In this document: positions 57,266-64,000 of the stretch, piece after piece
Numbering within the stretch: the first letter of the stretch is position 1
Layout: each line of letters begins with the position of its first letter
From: Hymenobacter nivis
Lineage (GTDB): Bacteria > Bacteroidota > Bacteroidia > Cytophagales > Hymenobacteraceae
Assembly (NCBI RefSeq): GCF_003149515.1
Contig: NZ_CP029145.1
Span: forward strand, 3,534,001 to 3,598,000
Direction: 5' to 3'
DNA: 64,000 nt
Program-made: the position numbers and the translations under genes
The notes under the pieces: generated by a model
Databases searched by the model: none
Told to the model about the DNA's origin: nothing
Seen by the model: the letters and a program-made list of their open reading frames with translations, nothing else

Positions 57266-59647
57266 ATGCTAGTAATTAAACGCGACGGCCGCCGTGAATC
57301 CGTGAAATTTGATAAAGTCACGGCCCGGATTGAGAAGCTGTGCTACGGCCTGCACATGGATTTCGTGTCGCCGATTGAGGTGGCCAAGAAGGTGATTGAC
57401 GGCATCTACGACGGCGTGACGACCGTGGAGCTGGACAACCTCGCCGCCGAAACTGCTGCCTCGCTCACCACCCGCCACCCCGACTACGCCATCCTGGCGG
57501 CGCGCATCGCGGTGAGCAACCTGCACAAGGTGACTTCCAAGTCGTTCAGCAGCACCATGAAGCGGCTGTACACCTACGAGGACCCCAAAAACGGCGACAA
57601 TGCCTCGCTGCTGGCCAAGGACGTGTGGGAGGTCATCCACAAGCACGCCGCCACGCTGGACTCGGCCATCATCTACGACCGGGACTACAACTATGACTTC
57701 TTCGGCTTTAAGACCTTGGAGCGCAGCTACTTGCTGCGCCTGGAGGGCAAGGTGGTGGAGCGGCCCCAGCATATGCTGATGCGCGTGTCGGTGGGCATCC
57801 ACAAGGAAGACATTGAGTCGGCCATCAAAACCTACAATTTGATGTCGGAGCGCTGGTTCACCCACGCTACGCCCACGCTCTTCAACGCGGGCACGCCGAA
57901 GCCGCAGATGTCGTCGTGCTTCCTGCTGACGATGAAGGACGACTCGATTGACGGCATTTACGACACGCTGAAAAACTGCGCGCTGATTTCGCAGAGCGCC
58001 GGCGGCATTGGCCTGTCCATCAGCAATGTGCGGGCCACGGGCTCCTACATCAAGGGCACGAACGGCAACTCGAACGGGCTGGTGCCGATGCTGAAGGTAT
58101 TCAACGACACTGCCCGCTACGTGGACCAGGGCGGTGGGAAGCGCAAGGGCGCGTTTGCCATTTACCTGGAGCCCTGGCACGCCGACGTGTTCGAATTCCT
58201 CGACCTGAAGAAGAACCACGGCAAGGAGGAAATGCGCGCCCGCGACCTGTTTTACGCCATGTGGACGCCGGATTTGTTCATGAAGCGGGTGGAGGACAAC
58301 GGCGACTGGACGCTGATGTGCCCCCACGAGTGCCCGGGCCTGGAGAACTCCTGGGGCCCCGAGTTCGAGAAGCTGTACCTGAAGTACGAGCGCGACGGCC
58401 GCGGCCGCAAAACCATCAAGGCGCAGGAGTTGTGGTTCGCCATCCTGGAAAGCCAGACGGAGACGGGCACGCCCTATATGCTGTTCAAGGACGCGGCCAA
58501 CCGCAAATCGAACCAGCAAAACCTGGGCACGATTAAGAGCAGCAACCTGTGCACCGAGATTCTGGAGTACACTGATAAAGACGAGATTGCGGTGTGCAAC
58601 CTGGCCTCGCTGGCGCTGCCCCGCTACCTCGTGACGGACGCCAAGGGCAACGTCACCTTCGACCACGACAAGCTGTACGAGGTGACCTACCAGGCCACGC
58701 TGAACCTGAACAAGGTGATTGACGTGAACTACTACCCGGTGCCCGAAACGCAGCGCAGCAACTTCCGCCACCGCCCCATCGGGCTGGGCGTGCAGGGCCT
58801 GGCCGATACGTTCATCGCCCTGCGCATGCCGTTCGAGAGCGACGAGGCCTCGGGCCTGAACGAGGACATCTTCGAAACCATCTACTTCGCCGCCATGACG
58901 GCCTCGAAGGACCTGGCCATGAAGGAGGGGGCCTACGAAACCTTCCAGGGCTCGCCCCTGAGCCAGGGCAAGTTCCAGTTCGACCTCTGGGGCGTGACGC
59001 CTAAGTCGGGCCGCTGGGACTGGGACACGCTGCGCGCCGAGGTAATTGAGCATGGCGTGCGCAACTCGCTACTAGTGGCGCCCATGCCCACGGCAAGTAC
59101 CGCCCAGATTCTGGGCAACAACGAGTCGTTTGAGCCCTACACGAGCAACATTTACGTGCGGCGCGTGCTGAGCGGCGAGTTCATGGTGGTGAACAAGCAC
59201 TTGCTGAAGGACCTGGTGGCCCTGGGCCTGTGGAACGACGCGATGAAGCAGGAAATCATCGCCGCCAACGGCTCGGTGCAGGGCATTGCCCGGGTGCCGC
59301 AGCACATCAAGGACCTGTACAAGACGGTGTGGGAGATTTCACAGCGCCGCATCATCGACATGTCGGCCGACCGCGGGGCCTACATCTGCCAGAGCCAGAG
59401 CCTGAACCTGCACGTGCTGAACGTGAACTTCGGCAAGCTCACCAGCATGCACTTCCACAGCTGGAAGCGCGGCCTGAAAACCGGCATGTACTACCTGCGC
59501 ACCAAAGCCGCCGCCGACGCCATCAAGTTCACGGTGGAAAAGCAAGCCGCCGAAACCCTGGAGCCGATGCTCGTGGCCGCCCAGAACCAAAGCGACATGA
59601 GCTGCTCGCTGGATAACCCGGACGCCTGTGAGGCCTGCGGGTCGTAG
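57266..59647 (+). CDS. nrdA: ribonucleoside-diphosphate reductase alpha subunit (class I)
   Basis: 793 residues. Reduces NDPs to dNDPs with NrdB. An ATP-cone region is at the N-terminus ([15 protein letters not shown]). Active-site parts include S-S-C-F-L-L, N-L-C-T-E-I-L and [15 protein letters not shown]. The flexible tail ends D-A-C-E-A-C-G-S, with the C-x-x-C pair that is re-reduced by thioredoxin. The last 111 bp are duplicated about 1 kb downstream (60535-60645). Confidence 0.97.
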   Translation: MLVIKRDGRRESVKFDKVTARIEKLCYGLHMDFVSPIEVAKKVIDGIYDGVTTVELDNLAAETAASLTTRHPDYAILAARIAVSNLHKVTSKSFSSTMKRLYTYEDPKNGDNASLLAKDVWEVIHKHAATLDSAIIYDRDYNYDFFGFKTLERSYLLRLEGKVVERPQHMLMRVSVGIHKEDIESAIKTYNLMSERWFTHATPTLFNAGTPKPQMSSCFLLTMKDDSIDGIYDTLKNCALISQSAGGIGLSISNVRATGSYIKGTNGNSNGLVPMLKVFNDTARYVDQGGGKRKGAFAIYLEPWHADVFEFLDLKKNHGKEEMRARDLFYAMWTPDLFMKRVEDNGDWTLMCPHECPGLENSWGPEFEKLYLKYERDGRGRKTIKAQELWFAILESQTETGTPYMLFKDAANRKSNQQNLGTIKSSNLCTEILEYTDKDEIAVCNLASLALPRYLVTDAKGNVTFDHDKLYEVTYQATLNLNKVIDVNYYPVPETQRSNFRHRPIGLGVQGLADTFIALRMPFESDEASGLNEDIFETIYFAAMTASKDLAMKEGAYETFQGSPLSQGKFQFDLWGVTPKSGRWDWDTLRAEVIEHGVRNSLLVAPMPTASTAQILGNNESFEPYTSNIYVRRVLSGEFMVVNKHLLKDLVALGLWNDAMKQEIIAANGSVQGIARVPQHIKDLYKTVWEISQRRIIDMSADRGAYICQSQSLNLHVLNVNFGKLTSMHFHSWKRGLKTGMYYLRTKAAADAIKFTVEKQAAETLEPMLVAAQNQSDMSCSLDNPDACEACGS
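59537..59647 (+). repeat. direct repeat, copy 1 (nrdA 3' end)
   Basis: Last 36 codons and stop of nrdA. Identical to copy 2 for about 80 bp from GAAAAGCAAGCC on; differs in the last dozen codons (PDAC here, PEDC in copy 2) and stop (TAG here, TAA there). Confidence 0.9.
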
Positions 59648-59653
59648 TTCGGC

Positions 59654-59956
59654 GTGAAGTCCATTCCGTACCAACAGTTCGTAGCTCTACTGCGAATGCT
59701 GGGGCTGGTCTTGATTCGCACCGAGGCCAGCCACCAGCAATGGGATTTCCCATCTGAAGCAGGTAAAAAACTGCTTCGTACCATCACTATTCGTGACAAG
59801 GATAAAGACATCCCAATGTTGCATATGCACACCAACTTGAGCACGTTGGAGCTATCGGGAGTAGTAACCAGGGAAGAATTTAACAAAATGCTGGCGGAAC
59901 AGGCCAATCCCAAGGCCGCGAAAGCCGCTGCTCGTAAGCGCAAAAACGAGCAGTAA
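59654..59956 (+). CDS. HicA-like toxin
   Basis: 100 residues with a GTG start 7 bp after nrdA. The dsRBD-like HicA pattern is visible: F-V-A-L-L-R-M-L-G-L-V-L-I-R-T-E-A-S-H-Q-Q-W (catalytic His in S-H), then T-I-T-I-R-D-K-D-K-D-I and L-S-G-V-V-T-R-E-E-F. HicA cleaves mRNA. The chain is longer than most and has a Lys/Ala tail. The usual adjacent HicB is not downstream on the same strand but convergent. Confidence 0.8.
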   Translation: MKSIPYQQFVALLRMLGLVLIRTEASHQQWDFPSEAGKKLLRTITIRDKDKDIPMLHMHTNLSTLELSGVVTREEFNKMLAEQANPKAAKAAARKRKNEQ

Positions 59957-59959
59957 GAT

Positions 59960-60002
59960 CAAAGAAAAAGCCTCTGCTTTACCAGCAGGGGCTTTTTCTT
60001 TG
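59960..60002. terminator. bidirectional hairpin between hicA-like and hicB-like genes
   Basis: CAAAGAAAAAGCC and GGCTTTTTCTTTG arms; A and T runs on the two sides. Confidence 0.85.
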
Positions 60003-60017
60003 AAAATCCGGGTGAAC

Positions 60018-60371
60018 TTAAGCCGGTAATAGTACCTCTTCAGTGAGGATGCGGCGGCTACGGGCCGTTTGGTTAAGCAACTCGACGGACAACCGCGGGG
60101 GCTCGTAAACGGGCTCGGGCTGCTTAAGGAGCCGCCAGCCTAACGCCAGTAACAATTGGTCGAGAGTGCCACGCTCTGCCGTGTCTTTAAGGAAGATCGC
60201 CAACGCATCTTCAAACGCGGCGCGGGCCTCGTCTTCGGTGTCGCCGTAAGAAGATAACTCCAGCGCTGGGCAGTAAGCCACATATTGGCCGCTGTCGTCA
60301 TCAAGAACGAGTAAAACCTCTACCTGGGCTTTGGTGAGGCGGCCGTGAGGGTCGGTGAGTAGCGTAGCCAT
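60018..60371 (-). CDS. HicB-like antitoxin
   Basis: 117 residues. Q-V-E-V-L-L-V-L-D-D-D-S-G-Q-Y-V-A-Y-C-P-A-L-E-L-S-S-Y-G-D-T-E-D-E-A-R-A-A-F-E-D-A-L is the HicB partial RNase H fold. The C-terminal part is not an obvious helix-turn-helix. Convergent with the hicA-like gene, an unusual arrangement; whether they are partners is unproven. Confidence 0.78.
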   Translation of the reverse strand: MATLLTDPHGRLTKAQVEVLLVLDDDSGQYVAYCPALELSSYGDTEDEARAAFEDALAIFLKDTAERGTLDQLLLALGWRLLKQPEPVYEPPRLSVELLNQTARSRRILTEEVLLPA

Positions 60372-60534
60372 AGGAAAACAAGCAAGGAAACCGAACCAAG
60401 GCCCGGTTTAAGTAAAGCTAGTGCAAAGTTCAATACCGTGAACAAGTATGGGGGGCGGTTCTGTTCGCGGGCACTTGCAACAGCATGGAGGCCATGAATA
60501 TTCGCTAACCCACCTAACCTACCATATTCCGATA

Positions 60535-60645
60535 GAAAAGCAAGCCGCCGAAACCCTGGAGCCGATGCTCGTGGCCGCCCAGAACCAAAGCGACATGAGC
60601 TGCTCGCTGGATAACCCCGAGGATTGCGAGGCCTGCGGGTCTTAA
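60535..60645 (+). repeat. direct repeat, copy 2 (second nrdA 3' end)
   Basis: Encodes [18 protein letters not shown] to E-D-C-E-A-C-G-S and TAA, in a frame (from 60448) whose upstream residues are unrelated. The strong hairpin 60653-60693 follows, as expected for the original end of nrdA. Confidence 0.9.
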
Positions 60646-60652
60646 GGGGGGG

Positions 60653-60693
60653 ATAAAAAGAAGGCCGCTCAATTTGAGCGGCCTTCTTTTTAT
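60653..60693. terminator. 20-bp perfect hairpin
   Basis: ATAAAAAGAAGGCCGCTCAA and its complement; probably the ancestral nrdA terminator, now also at the end of the protease cassette. Confidence 0.9.
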
Positions 60694-60744
60694 TACATAA
60701 GTATTTTTTTGATTCTATCCGAAGAGTAACTACCTATATCTTAA

Positions 60745-60945
60745 CTACCAGGTAGTATACGAGCAAGATTCATAGAGTCTTTTTCCAATAGTATCCATTG
60801 GAGCAATGTCATATTTAGGTTTTTGGAGCAGTCCTAGTGCTTGAAGATCCTTAACCATTTGGTTCATTTCAACAAAGTTCGGGTCTTGGCCAAACTTTTT
60901 TTCCCCTTCGGCAAGGACTGTTTCTAATTCTTGGAGATCTTTCAT
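60745..60945 (-). CDS. small protein downstream of the protease gene
   Basis: 66 residues, helical and charged (L-Q-E-L-E-T-V-L-A-E-G-E-K-K-F-G, M-N-Q-M-V-K-D-L-Q-A-L-G-L-L), ending S-Y-T-T-W. No family known. AT-rich like its neighbour, 44 bp after it on the same strand, so the two form a likely two-gene unit. Confidence 0.65.
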   Translation of the reverse strand: MKDLQELETVLAEGEKKFGQDPNFVEMNQMVKDLQALGLLQKPKYDIAPMDTIGKRLYESCSYTTW

Positions 60946-60989
60946 GATTGAGGCGGGAAAAGTGAGGTTAGCTGAGAAGGATTGAAAAG

Positions 60990-61880
60990 TTAAAAGCCAA
61001 GCTTAGAATGAATTAGGGCAGGAAATTGGTGTCGTAAGATGTAGCTAAGAATCATATCGTTATAGCTTCTGATAAGGTTTCGCAGCGGAACATCCTTCGA
61101 ATAGTCTTCTACTTCAAGCCTCAGTACTGTTTGAATGGTATTGATTCCGATGAACCGTCCGTGCGAATGCCATCTTTTGTTATCCCCCAAGTCTCTTGCA
61201 ATAGAATCTGCTCTATCTATTTTTTCTTGGTTAGTTACAGGCTGTCCCTTCTTTTGGGCGTCCGTGCGATGGGTGGTCCAATCTTTAAATTTGTACTGAA
61301 CTAGCCAATCCTTCATTAGGGAGATAGTTAGCTCTTTCGCCTGCTGATAAAAGTTTAGCTTAGCTATATCCTGTTGTTGCAACATCAGAAACTCCGCTTG
61401 GGTCAGAGTGCCAGCGGCAGACTTTTTGATGAACTCGTCAACTTTGTCCAAGTAACCCAAGGCTGGCACGTAAGCATTGCCAACGAGAACCTGGGGATCA
61501 ATGGGACCTAATGAAGATGAATAGTCCATATAAATCTTGTCACCTGCCATACAGAACAGAGTGCCAGCTGACATTGCGAAATCAGGGACTACAAAGTACA
61601 ATTCGCTATAGTTTGCCCTAACGATTTCGACCATTTTCTCGGTGGCTTCAGCTGAACCACCAGGCGTATTGAGAACAATAGTGAGTCTCTCATGCATCTT
61701 TTCTTGGTTTGCGGGGCTTTTTAATTCCTCTATGCAATCCCTGAAAAGCTTTATGTAAGAAATATCTATTGGTCCATAGTAAAACAGGACGTCAGAATCA
61801 AGTTTTGCTTCCAGATCTTTGAGTTGGTTGGTAACCAAATCGAAGATGGTCTTGTCAAATAGTTCTCTCGGAAGGCTCAT
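60990..61880 (-). CDS. SDH-type (Clp-class) serine protease-like protein
   Basis: 296 residues from MSLPRELFDKTIFDL. The crotonase/Clp fold shows V-L-F-Y-Y-G-P-I-D, L-N-T-P-G-G-S-A-E-A-T-E, V-P-D-F-A-M-S-A-G-T-L-F (nucleophile Ser in S-A-G-T) and M-D-Y-S-S-S-L-G-P-I-D-P-Q, matching the serine dehydrogenase proteinase family and SppA relatives. There is no signal peptide, so it is cytoplasmic. The gene is far more AT-rich than the chromosome, which implies transfer. TACCTTTA on the minus strand at 61903-61910 could be its -7 element. Confidence 0.82.
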   Translation of the reverse strand: MSLPRELFDKTIFDLVTNQLKDLEAKLDSDVLFYYGPIDISYIKLFRDCIEELKSPANQEKMHERLTIVLNTPGGSAEATEKMVEIVRANYSELYFVVPDFAMSAGTLFCMAGDKIYMDYSSSLGPIDPQVLVGNAYVPALGYLDKVDEFIKKSAAGTLTQAEFLMLQQQDIAKLNFYQQAKELTISLMKDWLVQYKFKDWTTHRTDAQKKGQPVTNQEKIDRADSIARDLGDNKRWHSHGRFIGINTIQTVLRLEVEDYSKDVPLRNLIRSYNDMILSYILRHQFPALIHSKLGF

Positions 61881-62075
61881 TCTTATGTTAAAATTTCTGA
61901 CTAAAGGTATGATGTTTATTATCACACTATAAAACTGCTTCCCGCTAAAGAGTCGTTTTAAAGCGACTGTCCCCAAAAAATATTTTATTCATGTATCAAC
62001 AGGCACCTCCTAGCCGCTGCCGCCCCCGGTAGCGGCTGGTTTGCGCTTGGGGGTAGGGGCCCCGGGCGGGGTTTG

Positions 62076-62083
62076 TATCTTCG
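62076..62083 (+). promoter_or_regulatory. TAnnTTCG element, leaderless spacing
   Basis: TATCTTCG, 4 nt (GCAT) before the ATG at 62088; one base off the consensus. Confidence 0.5.
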
Positions 62084-62087
62084 GCAT

Positions 62088-62444
62088 ATGGCAACTCCTG
62101 TTTCACCTACTCACCCACGCATTACTCTCGACTACGATATCTGCCACGGGCAACCCGTGGTGCATGGGCTGCGCTACCCGGTGTGGTCGGTGCTGGAATA
62201 CGTGTCTTCCGGCATGAGCGAAGCCGAAATCCTGGCCGATTATCCAGACCTGGAAGCGGAGGACTTGCGCGCCTGCCAAGCCTATGCGGCGTCAATTCTG
62301 AAAAAGATAAGTCAGACCTTAGCAGGCGACGGAACCCGGCGGGCAGTGACGAAACAAGAGATGTTGGCGCACCTGATACAAACCGGAAAGGTGCCACCCG
62401 GCACGGTCCTGAACGAACGAGGGCAGCTACCCTTGCGGCACTAG
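62088..62444 (+). CDS. DUF433 domain protein
   Basis: 118 residues. The DUF433 part (I-T-L-D-Y-D-I-C-H-G-Q-P-V-V-H-G-L-R-Y-P-V, V-L-E-Y-V-S-S-G-M-S-E-A-E-I-L-A-D-Y-P-D-L-E-A-E-D-L) is complete; a 40-residue tail follows. DUF433 proteins are often antitoxins of PIN-like (DUF5615) toxins, but no such toxin is here. Convergent with a second DUF433 gene, 4 bp between stops. Confidence 0.87.
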   Translation: MATPVSPTHPRITLDYDICHGQPVVHGLRYPVWSVLEYVSSGMSEAEILADYPDLEAEDLRACQAYAASILKKISQTLAGDGTRRAVTKQEMLAHLIQTGKVPPGTVLNERGQLPLRH

Positions 62445-62448
62445 TTGC

Positions 62449-62643
62449 TTACGCGGCGTGGTGCAGGGCCGCTTGCAGGTCGAGGGCTTCCAGGTCGGGC
62501 ATTTCGGCCAGAATCTGCTCGGCGGTGAGGCCCGCGGCGAAAAGCTGGCGCACGTCGGCCACCCGGATGCGCATGCCCCGGATGCAGGGCCGGCCGCCGC
62601 ACTGGCGCGGATTGGTGGTGATCCGCGCGAGCAATGATTCCAT
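62449..62643 (-). CDS. DUF433 domain protein, short form
   Basis: 64 residues: L-L-A-R-I-T-T-N-P-R-Q-C-G-G-R-P-C-I-R-G-M-R-I-R-V, A-G-L-T-A-E-Q-I-L-A-E-M-P-D-L-E-A-L-D-L. Minimal DUF433. TACCTTCG on the minus strand (62648-62655) ends 4 nt before its ATG, mirroring the other DUF433 gene. No toxin partner adjacent. Confidence 0.85.
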   Translation of the reverse strand: MESLLARITTNPRQCGGRPCIRGMRIRVADVRQLFAAGLTAEQILAEMPDLEALDLQAALHHAA

Positions 62644-62647
62644 GTAG

Positions 62648-62655
62648 CGAAGGTA
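62648..62655 (-). promoter_or_regulatory. TAnnTTCG element, leaderless spacing
   Basis: TACCTTCG on the minus strand, 4 nt (CTAC) before the ATG at 62643. Confidence 0.5.
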
Positions 62656-62796
62656 CCAGCCGTTTCCGCGGCCGCTGGGGCCCCGGGCGCGGCGGGGTTG
62701 CGTTTGGATGTAGGGGCCCCGGGCGATGCGTTGAGCCGCTGCACTGGCGCCGAACGACTATTTTCGGGCGATTACTACCCGTTATTTCGTTTCAAG

Positions 62797-63705
62797 ATGA
62801 GTTGGTTTAGCCGCCGTGCCCTGCGTTGTTTGATTGGCTTGCCTGGGCTGCTGGGCCTGGCGGCTTGCGCCACCACCCAGCACCAGCCCGTGGCTGGGGG
62901 CCCCGCGGGGGTGGCCCCGGTGTCGGTGCTGCTGCTGGGATGCAGCCACCTGGCGCAGCTTTACAAGGCCGGCAATGCAAATTCGGACGTGCTCACGCCG
63001 AAACGCCAGGCCGAGCTGGGGGCCGTCCTCGACGGGTTGCAGCGGTACCGGCCCGACGGCATTCTGGTGGAGGCCCTGCCCGAGCGGCAAGCCGCGCTCG
63101 ACAGCCTCTACCAGCTTTACCGGCAGGGCCGGCTCGATTTGAGCACCCTGCCCGATGGCCGCTCCGAAGTGTACCAGCTGGGGTTTGCGCTGGGCAAGCG
63201 GCTGGGGCTGGCCCGCATCCACTGCGTGAATGCCCCGGGCGGCACCTCCCAAAGCATTCTGCACGAGGGCCAAAACATCGAAATTTATCAGCAAGCCACC
63301 GCCCGCTGGCGCGCCGTGGCCGCGCCCTTCGACCAGCAGCTGCTGGACGGCTCCCACACGCTGCCGCAGTACCTGCGGACGCTGAACGCCCCCGCCACGG
63401 TGCAGCAGCTGCACGCGCTGGTGTACCGCACGCCGGCCCGCGTCACCCACGGCACCCTGAAGACCGACCCCATGGTGGACGCGGCCTTCCTGAACCCCCA
63501 GTACGTGGGCGCCGAGTTTATTTCCGTGTTCTACAACCGCGACTTGAAGGTCTATTCCAACATCGTGACCACGCAGCTGGCCACCCACCAAACCCGCCAG
63601 CTCGTGCTAATGGGCGTGCGCCACGTAGGCTCGCTGCAAGGCATTTTCCGCGACGACCCGGCCTACCGAATAGTCGAAGCCGCGCCGTACTTAGGCCGCA
63701 ACTAG
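62797..63705 (+). CDS. DUF5694-like lipoprotein
   Basis: 302 residues from MSWFSRRALR. Lipobox L-A-A-C near residue 22. The core has V-L-L-L-G-C-S-H-L-A-Q-L, Y-R-P-D-G-I-L-V-E-A-L-P-E, Y-Q-L-G-F-A-L-G-K-R-L-G-L and L-V-L-M-G-V-R-H-V-G-S-L-Q. The G-x-x-H and R-H-V-x-x-L-Q pattern is typical of DUF5694, related in outline to TraB-like folds. Function unknown. Confidence 0.78.
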   Translation: MSWFSRRALRCLIGLPGLLGLAACATTQHQPVAGGPAGVAPVSVLLLGCSHLAQLYKAGNANSDVLTPKRQAELGAVLDGLQRYRPDGILVEALPERQAALDSLYQLYRQGRLDLSTLPDGRSEVYQLGFALGKRLGLARIHCVNAPGGTSQSILHEGQNIEIYQQATARWRAVAAPFDQQLLDGSHTLPQYLRTLNAPATVQQLHALVYRTPARVTHGTLKTDPMVDAAFLNPQYVGAEFISVFYNRDLKVYSNIVTTQLATHQTRQLVLMGVRHVGSLQGIFRDDPAYRIVEAAPYLGRN

Positions 63706-63906
63706 CTGGGGGCCCGCGGCCTTGGGCGCGCCCGGGTACTGGGCTCCGGGCGCGGTGGGGTTGCGTTTGGGGGTAGGGCCCCGGCGCTAGTACAGGACGC
63801 GGCTTTTGCAAACGGCCCGCGCCATTTCCCCGGGGTAGTGAGTTGTACCTTCACCGTACCCGTTTTTCGGTGGCGCTCCGGCGCTTGCTCCTTATTCCTT
63901 TGGCAC

Positions 63907-64000
63907 ATGAAAAAACTTGCCTTCCTGCTCCTGGCGGCCGTGGCCGCTGGCTGCAACCAATCCTTTCCGCAAGCCGCCGCTACGGCCCCGGCTGCCGCAC
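63907..64000 (+). CDS. lipoprotein, 3' end outside window
   Basis: 31 residues visible: M-K-K-L-A-F-L-L-L-A-A-V-A-A-G-C, a clean lipoprotein signal with the Cys at 16, then an Ala/Thr/Pro-rich start. The rest lies past the edge. Confidence 0.65.
   Translation, partial: MKKLAFLLLAAVAAGCNQSFPQAAATAPAAA

Noticed and set aside
57269..59053. 594-codon open frame antisense to nrdA
   Set aside because: Same cause. Composition is abnormal and nrdA is certain.
60448..60645. 65-codon ORF as a real small gene
   Set aside because: Its last 36 codons are the duplicated nrdA tail and the rest is unrelated sequence; treated as a repeat copy.
1..64000. CRISPR arrays, tRNA or rRNA genes
   Set aside because: No regularly spaced repeats with unique spacers and no cloverleaf or rRNA-like stretch was recognised by eye; a tRNAscan or Rfam search was not possible.

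Overview
The window looks like a chromosome segment of a high-GC Bacteroidota of the Hymenobacter type (order Cytophagales). The signs are: very GC-rich coding DNA; no Shine-Dalgarno sequences; many copies of the Bacteroidota promoter element TAnnTTTG; a PorT-like beta-barrel, a DUF6799-like secreted protein and a class I nrdAB; and the phylum's typical pantothenate cluster next to a one-domain glycogen-synthase-like protein. This assignment is inference from content, not from a database search.

Layout. 1-7.2 kb: a DUF349 protein (cut by the left edge), a small DUF2795-like protein, lycopene cyclase, a LOG-family protein, a flippase-like membrane protein, panD, panC and the divergent glycogen-synthase-like protein. 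7.5-11.4 kb: glmS, ridA, a dead IS3-family element and a truncated yedK-like remnant. 11.4-17.3 kb: a secreted protein, an acyltransferase, a chromate transporter, a 2OG-Fe(II) oxygenase and a lipoprotein. 17.5-22.5 kb: an McrBC-type restriction system whose mcrB and mcrC are separated by 2.6 kb of palindromes, a metallopeptidase-like gene, a dehydrogenase remnant and a beta-barrel gene. 22.5-25.5 kb: an ECF-type sigma factor followed by an anti-sigma-like membrane protein fused to a trypsin-like protease, then a fasciclin protein. 25.6-41 kb is mostly metabolism: msrC, ribD, prmC, thrABC, prfA, gpmI, nadC. 41-53.5 kb: small secreted proteins, a ZIP transporter, CbpM/CbpA-like chaperones, RlpA, GH25, Hsp20, a BamA/TamA-like protein and hemW. 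53.6-59.6 kb: rplU-rpmA, then nrdB and nrdA, with a DnaA-box cluster before nrdB. 59.6-62.6 kb is an accessory stretch: HicA-like and HicB-like genes between two copies of the nrdA 3' end, an AT-rich Clp-class (SDH-type) protease with a small partner, and two convergent DUF433 genes. The right edge holds a DUF5694-like lipoprotein and a cut lipoprotein.

The most unusual signals are: (i) at least seven genes whose TAnnTTTG-type element ends exactly 4 nt before the start codon, which predicts leaderless mRNAs; (ii) the duplicated nrdA 3' end around a toxin-antitoxin-like pair; (iii) the split mcrB/mcrC locus; (iv) the sigma factor with an anti-sigma/protease fusion; (v) the AT-rich protease cassette; (vi) several families of palindromic intergenic repeats; and (vii) two otherwise intact genes stopped by a single base change at a Trp codon.
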